Below are positions 1 through 5,583 of a stretch of 8,670 bases of DNA, one piece after another. The position numbers and the translations under genes were made by a program. The notes beneath the pieces were generated by a model. That model was given only the letters and a program-made list of their open reading frames with translations, was not told where the DNA came from and searched no databases. Location of the stretch: assembly GCA_016927125.1 (NCBI GenBank), contig JAFGNG010000203.1, positions 1-8,670 of the forward strand. The letters are read 5' to 3'. Source of the DNA: Planctomycetota bacterium. GTDB lineage: Bacteria; Planctomycetota; SZUA-567; JAFGNG01. Positions within the stretch are counted from its first letter, which is position 1. The number at the start of each line of letters is the position of its first letter.

Positions 1-2
1 GC

Positions 3-749
3 ACCTTAAGCCAAGCTGACAAGTGCAATTGCACCGCAGTCGCCCGCAAAGCGGCCATGCAACTGATGGAGGCAATCCCACGGATCCGAGAAGTCTTGAA
101 GACCGATGTCGCCGCCGCCTTCAACAGCGATCCGGCAGCGAAGAGCTATGATGAGATCATCCTGGCCTACCCCGGTATCCAGGCGATCTCCATGCACCGG
201 ATTGCCCACGAGCTTTACAAGGCGGGCGTACCGTTGATTCCCCGGATCATTTCCGAGTACGCGCACAGTTTAACCGGCATTGATATCCATCCCGGCGCGA
301 CGATTGGCGAATACTTCTTTATTGACCACGGCACCGGTATTGTGATTGGTGAAACCACCGAGATTGGCGATAATGTCAAGATTTACATGGGAGTAACCTT
401 GGGGGCCCTTGCCCCTACCCAGGGGCAACTGCTGCGCAATACCAAGCGCCACCCCACCATCGAAGATGATGTTACCATCTATGCCGGGGCAACTATTTTG
501 GGCGGCAAGTCGGTGATTGGCCGGGGGAGCGTGATCAACGGCAATGTCTTCCTTACCAAGGGGGTGCCGCCTTATACCACGGTAGGGATGAGTTCTCCCG
601 AGCTGCACTTCCGGGGCAATAAGCCGCCGCAGAAGAAAGAAACGCCGCGCAAGCTGAAGTGGGTTTGCCCTGCCGGCAAGACTGTCTGCAAGGGCAAGGT
701 CTGCAAACCGGTCAAGAAAAAGGCTAAGAAAAAAGCCAAGCGGAAATAA
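3..749 (+). CDS. Serine O-acetyltransferase (EpsC/CysE type), 5' end outside window
   Basis: This enzyme acetylates L-serine with acetyl-CoA to give O-acetylserine, the cytosolic precursor of cysteine. Counting from the Met codon at 57, the helical lead-in (DPAA near 25-28, YPG at 38-40, RIAHELY at 48-54) is followed by a left-handed beta-helix of hexapeptide repeats at about 74-170. Asp76 in DIHPG and His91 in DHGTG are 15 residues apart, the same spacing as the E. coli CysE catalytic pair Asp143/His158; RHP at 131-133 is also conserved. The frame stays open upstream of 57 to the window edge, and SATs normally have more N-terminal sequence, so the true start is probably outside. Residues after about 190 form an odd tail rich in Lys, with three Cys (204, 211, 216), instead of the usual short SAT end. 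The enzyme class is secure; the choice between cysE and epsC naming is not. Confidence 0.93.
   Translation, partial: TLSQADKCNCTAVARKAAMQLMEAIPRIREVLKTDVAAAFNSDPAAKSYDEIILAYPGIQAISMHRIAHELYKAGVPLIPRIISEYAHSLTGIDIHPGATIGEYFFIDHGTGIVIGETTEIGDNVKIYMGVTLGALAPTQGQLLRNTKRHPTIEDDVTIYAGATILGGKSVIGRGSVINGNVFLTKGVPPYTTVGMSSPELHFRGNKPPQKKETPRKLKWVCPAGKTVCKGKVCKPVKKKAKKKAKRK
627..746 (+). other. Lys/Cys-rich C-terminal tail of the serine acetyltransferase
   Basis: The last 40 codons encode a strongly basic segment with Cys residues at 204, 211 and 216 (numbered from the Met at 57), ending in a Lys/Ala-rich run similar in composition to histone-H1-like tails. It follows directly on the beta-helix domain and has no counterpart in E. 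coli CysE, whose C-terminus is short and takes part in feedback control and in binding cysteine synthase. The role is unknown; nucleic-acid binding or metal or redox chemistry are only guesses from composition. Confidence 0.6.
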
Positions 750-820
750 TCTTTCCGGCCAGACCGAATAATAATTTAAGGCAGTGTGTGCGGGTAGAGG
801 TGTAAATAAAAAAATTTCCA

Positions 821-827
821 AAGGAAG
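821..827 (+). promoter_or_regulatory. Shine-Dalgarno site of the double-GNAT gene
   Basis: AAGGAAG lies 6 bases before the ATG at 834. It supports that start and shows the gene is translated independently of the upstream acetyltransferase gene. Confidence 0.7.
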
Positions 828-833
828 CGGGCA

Positions 834-1793
834 ATGACGGCCGTCGCAATAGAACCGTTTCGGCATAGCTTCTGGAAATCCGAGTTAGGAGATATAACCA
901 AGCTATATAACAATGCCCTGAGAGGCATTCATGGCTTCTTTCCCATTACCCGGCGTTTTTTTCGCAGGCGCATCTTGGAAAGCCGTTTTTTTCAACCCGA
1001 GCTCTTTCTCCTTGCCCGCGCGGATGACAGGATTGTAGGAATGGCGCACGCGGCAATTTTGGGTGAGCCCTGCTATGAACAAGGCGGGGTGGTGGAGATG
1101 CTCGCGGTCCACCAGGATTTCAGGAAACAGGGGATTGGCGGGCACCTGCTGGATGAGGTGATGCTCAGGTTTAAATCGAGAATGGTGCCGCTGATCGATG
1201 GCGGGGGGTCCTTCCCGTTCTCCCCGTTTTACGCTACCCTGCTGGGCGGCTCGGAGCGCTCCGGCCCGGAAGTGAATAACCTGGCCGCGCTGGCGCTCTT
1301 TGAAAGCCGGGGATTTTTCCGCTCCCGCGAAAGTCTCATCATGGTTGCGGATTTACAAACCGACGCAGGAGAAACCGAAGAACCTAGTAAAGCTAAGCAG
1401 GATAACTTGGAGATGCGGATTATCCCCCGCACCCCCGACGCCACCTGGCTGGATTATGTCTTCCGGGGATGGCGGCTGAATAATAGCGTTCTGCTTAAAC
1501 CCGGCGACAAAAAGATTTACTCGCGCGCGATCTTTGCCTTGATGCCGGGCCTTTCCCAGCAGAATGGTAAGAAGACCTATGCCATCTTCGGGGTGAATAC
1601 GCCCCCAGAGCTGCGCGGGAAAGGCTGGGCAACCATTCATCTGCAGAGATTGAAGCAGCACCTGCGCTTACAAGGGGCGGAGGCGCTGGAACTGCATGTT
1701 TATAGTGATAACGTCCCGGCAGTGCGCCTATACCAGAAAACCGGGTTTAAAGAAATCCAGCGCACTATCATGATGCGCAAGAGCGGCACTTAA
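834..1793 (+). CDS. Tandem GNAT-domain N-acetyltransferase
   Basis: This protein of 319 residues contains two GNAT folds. The first (about 5-172) carries the acetyl-CoA pyrophosphate loop as RKQGIG at 97-102 after the strand EMLAV (88-92), and ends with a typical LFESRGF segment at 155-161. The second (about 193-315) has RGKGWA at 261-266 and the usual closing strand-helix with NVPAVRLYQKTGF at 293-305. A charged linker (about 174-192) separates them. Both loops look intact, so neither half is obviously dead. Two-GNAT proteins are known, mycothiol synthase for example, but nothing here assigns a substrate. The first domain has an unusual Gly/Phe/Pro-rich insert at 121-147. The gene lies 84 bases after the serine acetyltransferase and 26 before nadB, suggesting a shared transcript. 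Family secure, function unknown. Confidence 0.88.
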   Translation: MTAVAIEPFRHSFWKSELGDITKLYNNALRGIHGFFPITRRFFRRRILESRFFQPELFLLARADDRIVGMAHAAILGEPCYEQGGVVEMLAVHQDFRKQGIGGHLLDEVMLRFKSRMVPLIDGGGSFPFSPFYATLLGGSERSGPEVNNLAALALFESRGFFRSRESLIMVADLQTDAGETEEPSKAKQDNLEMRIIPRTPDATWLDYVFRGWRLNNSVLLKPGDKKIYSRAIFALMPGLSQQNGKKTYAIFGVNTPPELRGKGWATIHLQRLKQHLRLQGAEALELHVYSDNVPAVRLYQKTGFKEIQRTIMMRKSGT

Positions 1794-1819
1794 ACATTTT
1801 AAGCGGGAACCTAAGAGCA

Positions 1820-3433
1820 ATGGAATCTTATTTAACCAGCACCAACCTGCAGACCGTACCCAGCCTGACCACCGATATTGTGATTATCGGCAGCGGCGTT
1901 GCCGGGTTGTCCGCGGCCCTGGCGGCGGCAAAAAGTTCTCAAGTATTGCTGATTACCAAGAATGAATTCAGCGATTGTGCCACCTTCCAGGCCCAGGGAG
2001 GGATCGCCGCGGCCTTGGAAGAGGCTTCCTATGAAGCCCACTTGGAGGATACTTTGCGCGCCGGCGCCGGTCTGTGTAACCAGGAGATGGTGCGGATCCT
2101 GGTCTCTGAAGGGGTAGAGAGAGTGCGGGAACTGGTTAAGGCAAAGGTGCCCTTTGACCGGCAGGATGGCGGGCTTGCTTTTACTATAGAAGGCGGCCAT
2201 TCCGCCCGCCGCGTCCTTCATGCCGAGGGCGATGCCACCGGGCAGACCTTACACCGCTCCCTGTTGCAGATGGCGAAGGATGACGAGAATATCAATCTGC
2301 TAGAACACCATTTTGCGATTGATTTGTTGCACTCCAGGCAAGCGGTTTTCGGAATCATCTGCCTGGATACCAAGTACAACCGCCTGCTACGGATTAACTG
2401 CGGCGCGGTTATCATGGCGAGCGGCGGCTTGGGACAGGTCTACCAGGAGACTACCAACCCGGAGGTGGCCACGGGTGATGGTTATGCCATCTGCCTGCGG
2501 GCGGGCGCGGTGCTGGAGGATATGGAATTTATCCAGTTCCACCCTACCACCCTCTACCTTGCGGGCGCGCCCCGCTTTTTGATCAGCGAAGCCGTCCGCG
2601 GGGAAGGGGCATACCTGTTGACTACCGAGGGCAAGCGCTTCATGCCGTCCTTCCATGAACTGGCGGAGCTCGCCCCCCGGGATATCGTCAGCAAGGCCAT
2701 TATCCGGACCATGGAAGCGACCTCCACCAACTATGTGCTCCTTGACCTGCGGCATTTGTCCGCGGACTTGGTTGAGGAGCGGTTTCCAAACATCCGCGCG
2801 TTTTGTTCTGATTATGGTATTGATATCACGCATGATGCCATCCCGGTGCGCCCTGCCTGCCATTATATGATGGGGGGGGTCAAGACCGATTCGCTGGGCC
2901 GCACCAATGTGGAGAATTTATATGCCTGCGGTGAAGTTGCCTGTTCAGAAGTGCATGGGGCGAACCGGCTGGCCAGCAATTCCCTGCTCGAAGGCCTCGT
3001 CTTCGGCCACCGCGCTGGCGAGCATGCCCGGGAAAATATCAGCAGAAATTCCACCAGCATAAACGCTGCGATCAAGTTTACCACCCGCACCGAACCCTCC
3101 CAGCAGATAAAGCGTAACCTGCCATTGGATATCGACGACGTTCTCCACAGCCTGCGCTCACTAGCCTGGCGGGAACTGGGGATCTTTCGCACCGGGGAGC
3201 AGCTAATCCACGCGGAGAATACGATCAACTTCTGGTCACGGTATGTGCTGCGCGAGGTATTCACCGCCGCCTCGGGCTTCGAAGCGCAGAATATTATGAC
3301 CGTAGCAAAGATGATCAGCCGCGCTGCGCTTCTCAGGACTGAAAGCCGGGGCGCGCATCAGCGCCTGGACTACCCTGAAACCGATGACGACCACTGGCAG
3401 AAGCATATTCAGCTTTCGCGGGAAAATTTTTAA
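1820..3433 (+). CDS. nadB: L-aspartate oxidase
   Basis: NadB oxidises L-aspartate to iminoaspartate, which quinolinate synthase NadA condenses with dihydroxyacetone phosphate; this opens de novo NAD synthesis. At 537 residues it matches the E. coli enzyme (540). Visible features are the FAD dinucleotide-binding loop GSGVAGL at 24-30, QAQGGIAAAL at 57-66, EGGHSARR at 124-131, the substrate-site strand with HPTTLY at 241-246, APRDIVSKAI at 285-294, HYMMGG at 348-353 and the FAD/substrate signature with ANRLASNSLLEG at 381-392. By alignment from memory, His241, Arg287, His348 and Arg383 correspond to E. coli His244, Arg290, His351 and Arg386. The C-terminal helical domain ends in the familiar ESRG...LDYPE. 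The Shine-Dalgarno is weak, but the start fits the family length. The ESRG/HRR pattern and HPTTLY favour NadB over succinate dehydrogenase or fumarate reductase. No nadA or nadC neighbours it. Confidence 0.96.
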   Translation: MESYLTSTNLQTVPSLTTDIVIIGSGVAGLSAALAAAKSSQVLLITKNEFSDCATFQAQGGIAAALEEASYEAHLEDTLRAGAGLCNQEMVRILVSEGVERVRELVKAKVPFDRQDGGLAFTIEGGHSARRVLHAEGDATGQTLHRSLLQMAKDDENINLLEHHFAIDLLHSRQAVFGIICLDTKYNRLLRINCGAVIMASGGLGQVYQETTNPEVATGDGYAICLRAGAVLEDMEFIQFHPTTLYLAGAPRFLISEAVRGEGAYLLTTEGKRFMPSFHELAELAPRDIVSKAIIRTMEATSTNYVLLDLRHLSADLVEERFPNIRAFCSDYGIDITHDAIPVRPACHYMMGGVKTDSLGRTNVENLYACGEVACSEVHGANRLASNSLLEGLVFGHRAGEHARENISRNSTSINAAIKFTTRTEPSQQIKRNLPLDIDDVLHSLRSLAWRELGIFRTGEQLIHAENTINFWSRYVLREVFTAASGFEAQNIMTVAKMISRAALLRTESRGAHQRLDYPETDDDHWQKHIQLSRENF

Positions 3434-3481
3434 CCCCCCCAGGCAATCGCGGGCGTAGACCTTAATATCAGCAGGTTTTTT

Positions 3482-3486
3482 AGGGG
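3482..3486 (+). promoter_or_regulatory. Shine-Dalgarno site of the deoxyribosyltransferase-family gene
   Basis: AGGGG lies 6 bases before the ATG at 3493 and supports that start. Confidence 0.6.
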
Positions 3487-3492
3487 TACAAG

Positions 3493-3960
3493 ATGGGCAG
3501 TAAAGCTACGAATACAATTTATCTGGCCGCTCCGCTCTTTTCACAGATGGAGCGACAGTGGAACCGCGGCTTCGCCGAAGAACTGGAAAAGAATTTACCT
3601 GAGATAGAGATTCTACTTCCGCAGGACTTCCGGATTGAAGGCAAGTTCAACAGCCCGGAGCATTTTGGCGAAATTTTCCAGAAGTGTATCGAGGGCGTCC
3701 GCGCCAGCGCGGCGGTCGTGGCGATCCTTGACGGGGATGATGTCGATAGCGGCGTGGCGCTGGAGATCGGCCTGGCTTATGCCCTCAAAATCCCTGTTAT
3801 CGGGGTGCGCACCGATTACCGCGATAACCAGGAGAAAGGCGTCAACCTGATGATCTCCCGCGCCTGCACCTTCCTGGTGCGCGAGTTTTCCTTCCGCGAA
3901 GACCTGCCGCAACTCGCCGCTTCGGTGAGCCGGAGGCTGATAAAGGTGTTGCCGGGTTAA
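3493..3960 (+). CDS. Nucleoside 2-deoxyribosyltransferase family protein
   Basis: At 155 residues this matches the size of the small cytosolic N-glycosidase/transferase family (PF05014) that moves 2-deoxyribose between nucleobases or cleaves the N-glycosidic bond. It begins with the strand YLAAPLFS at 10-17, whose Tyr lies where the family has an active-site Tyr. It continues with LPQD at 42-45, the acidic strand ILDGDDVDSG at 78-87 and GVALEIGLAYA at 87-97. Glu91 is the expected nucleophile (Glu98 in the Lactobacillus leichmannii enzyme), Asp80 and Asp85 match the conserved acidic residues, and Asn118 may match Asn123. No key residue appears lost. It follows nadB by 59 bases on the same strand, so both may share a transcript. 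Actual substrates (free nucleosides, 5'-nucleotides as in DNPH1/RCL, or others) cannot be told from the sequence. Confidence 0.9.
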   Translation: MGSKATNTIYLAAPLFSQMERQWNRGFAEELEKNLPEIEILLPQDFRIEGKFNSPEHFGEIFQKCIEGVRASAAVVAILDGDDVDSGVALEIGLAYALKIPVIGVRTDYRDNQEKGVNLMISRACTFLVREFSFREDLPQLAASVSRRLIKVLPG

Positions 3961-4149
3961 GCAGAGGCTCTTAACCAAGCCAGCAAATTATAGGAAGTTA
4001 GGGCCGAGATTTCGCAACAACAAGATCTCCTTTCCTTACGACTTTTTTAATCAAAAAATAAAGAAATGATTTTTTTGCGGATAAATTACCCTTCTGCAGA
4101 GACTATTATATGTGAATCAAAAGTCATTTCCATATCCGGAGAAAAATTT
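3961..4149 (+). other. AT-rich spacer before the sigma factor gene, probable promoter region
   Basis: This is the longest non-coding gap in the window. It contains A- and T-runs at about 4044-4076 and a TATTAT at 4104-4109 that could be a -10 element, but no -35-like box sits at the right distance (TTGCGG at 4075-4080 is 23 bases away). It divides the GC-rich left block from the AT-rich sigma/exported-protein pair, so a new transcript probably begins here. No convincing terminator hairpin was seen. Confidence 0.4.
4138..4141 (+). promoter_or_regulatory. Shine-Dalgarno site deciding the sigma factor start
   Basis: GGAG, followed by an A-rich run, lies 8 bases before the ATG at 4150. The earlier in-frame ATG at 4066 has no comparable site and would add 28 residues that do not resemble sigma region 2, so 4150 is preferred. 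Confidence 0.65.
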
Positions 4150-5544
4150 ATGAGCGATAACGAGCTTTCCCTGCAGTTAGATGCAGAAAATCAAGATCCT
4201 GATTTCTTTGCCCAACTTGTTAAACAACACACAGGTTTGGTTTATCGAGCAGGCTTGCGAATCACGGGTAATATTCATGACGCCGAAGATGTCGCCCAGG
4301 AGTGCTTTCTGGTGCTGGCACGCAAGGCCGGGACAATAACTTCTTCACTTCCAGCCTGGCTACATTTCACAGCGATGAATTGCTCCAAGGATATCATCCG
4401 GAACAAATCCTTGCGCCGCCACCACGAGAGATTAGCCGTACTAGAAAGGAAACCTAATAACAAAGAAACCACCTGGCTGGAGATTGAACAGCACGTGGAC
4501 GAGGCGTTGACAGAACTACCCGAGGACTTAAGAACACCGATAATCCTGCATTATTTTGAAGAAATGAGCCAAACTGAAATCGCGGAGGAATTGGCCATTG
4601 GCCAGGCCACAGTCAGCCGCCGGATCAAGAAAGGCATTATTATGTTACGGCAGAAGCTTAAACAAACGGGAGTCCTAACTTCAACGATGCTATTAACATC
4701 ATTGCTGTTGAAAAACGCCGCAGCTGCGGCGATACCCCAAACTTTGAAAGTCAACCTCGTAAAAATGGCTCTTGCCGGGATTGGCAAGGGCGCCGCTGCC
4801 ACCGCCGGTTCTACAGGTGCTCTTGGGGGGGCGATTGCAAATCCGGCGGCCACTGCAATCCTAACAGGTTCAATCAAGGCCAAGATCGTTGCGGCCACGC
4901 TTGCCGGCGTGCTGGCCGTAGGAGGAGTCACCACCTATAAGCGGATGAAACCGGAAGAAAAACCAGTGGAAATTTCATCGTTTGAAATTCTTCCCGGGAA
5001 CCAGTATCCCATATTTACCCCCAGCCCAGAAAAATCTGGAGAGTACTTAGGCGAACACGATCAAGCTGCAAATAAACAAATCCATAAAACTGCAGTTAAT
5101 CAAAACCATGAGAATCCCATGACAGGTGTTGAATCTTCCCCAGGTGACGATACCGCGGTTGATATTAGCACCTTGTCGGCACTACACCAAGCCGCATATG
5201 GCGGTCATGTCAAACAAATCGAGGAGTTGCTTCTGCAGGGGGCCGAGGTTAATGGAGCAGGCTGGGAAGGGAGGACGCCCCTTCACCTGGCAGCGCTCGG
5301 GGGCCACCCTCTGACCTGTGAATTCTTAATTTCTAGTGGAGCAATTGTTGACGCATTAGATGAAAACGGCCAAACGCCATTGCACCTGGCGGCCAGCAAA
5401 GGACACCGCGCGACTTGTGAATTATTATTAGCTAACGGCGCCGGGATTAACACCAAGGATAATCAATGTGATACGCCAGAGAGATTAGCGGAAAACGGCG
5501 GCCACGATAACTTAACCGCTTTTCTGAAAGATCAAGAATATTAA
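4150..5544 (+). CDS. ECF-type sigma-70 factor with hydrophobic extension and C-terminal ankyrin repeats
   Basis: From the ATG at 4150 this is 464 residues, over twice a plain ECF sigma factor. Region 2 spans about 17-90, with DAEDVAQE at 44-51 (core RNA polymerase contact) and a helix around W70 to R90 expected to read the -10 element. Region 4 spans about 113-170, with a helix-turn-helix from MSQTEIAEELAIGQATVSRRI (139-159). A hydrophobic stretch follows at 174-195, then an Ala/Gly-rich stretch at 205-243, a likely membrane helix at 244-261, a polar linker at 265-338, and three good ankyrin repeats plus a worn fourth at 341-461. Hydrophobic C-terminal extensions of this style are recalled from PVC-group ECF factors; the ankyrin domain is the unusual addition. 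No separate anti-sigma gene is adjacent, so the extension may itself restrain the factor (inference). The coding sequence is more AT-rich than the left-hand genes. Confidence 0.88.
   Translation: MSDNELSLQLDAENQDPDFFAQLVKQHTGLVYRAGLRITGNIHDAEDVAQECFLVLARKAGTITSSLPAWLHFTAMNCSKDIIRNKSLRRHHERLAVLERKPNNKETTWLEIEQHVDEALTELPEDLRTPIILHYFEEMSQTEIAEELAIGQATVSRRIKKGIIMLRQKLKQTGVLTSTMLLTSLLLKNAAAAAIPQTLKVNLVKMALAGIGKGAAATAGSTGALGGAIANPAATAILTGSIKAKIVAATLAGVLAVGGVTTYKRMKPEEKPVEISSFEILPGNQYPIFTPSPEKSGEYLGEHDQAANKQIHKTAVNQNHENPMTGVESSPGDDTAVDISTLSALHQAAYGGHVKQIEELLLQGAEVNGAGWEGRTPLHLAALGGHPLTCEFLISSGAIVDALDENGQTPLHLAASKGHRATCELLLANGAGINTKDNQCDTPERLAENGGHDNLTAFLKDQEY
5170..5532 (+). repeat. Ankyrin repeats encoded at the 3' end of the sigma factor gene
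   Basis: Four units at 33-residue spacing start near residues 341, 373, 406 and 439. Units two and three are nearly canonical, each with TPLHLAA, a GH turn and a following LL/LI-containing helix. Unit one has ALHQAA, and unit four is degenerate (TPERLAENGGH) and short, as expected for a capping repeat. Units two and three are alike at protein level but clearly diverged in DNA, so this is not a fresh duplication. Ankyrin repeats typically bind other proteins; the partner is unknown. Confidence 0.85.
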
Positions 5545-5571
5545 AGACCGTTATCTCACCGGCTTTATAAA

Positions 5572-5577
5572 AAGGAG
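5572..5577 (+). promoter_or_regulatory. Shine-Dalgarno site pointing to a TTG start
   Basis: AAGGAG lies 6 bases before TTG at 5584 but 18 bases before the first in-frame ATG at 5596. The spacing makes the TTG the better start; both choices leave the signal peptide intact. Confidence 0.65.
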
Positions 5578-5583
5578 CCTGCT

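Noticed and set aside
270..866. Long minus-strand frame opposite the serine acetyltransferase
   Set aside because: It lies antisense to a clear enzyme, its product resembles no family, and it runs into the next gene's start; it is a shadow of GC-rich coding sequence.
2387..2863. Minus-strand frame opposite nadB
   Set aside because: It is fully covered by conserved nadB motifs on the + strand and has no recognisable domain or ribosome site.
3964..3984. Short inverted repeat GGCT ... AGCC after the deoxyribosyltransferase gene
   Set aside because: The stem is only four pairs with an eight-base loop and no T run follows, so it is not a credible terminator.
4075..4109. Possible sigma-70 promoter TTGCGG ... 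TATTAT
   Set aside because: The two boxes are 23 bases apart, well beyond the usual 16-18, and no better -35 box was found.
4066..4149. In-frame ATG at 4066 adding 28 residues to the sigma factor
   Set aside because: It has no Shine-Dalgarno, the added residues do not resemble sigma region 2, and the ATG at 4150 has GGAG at good spacing.
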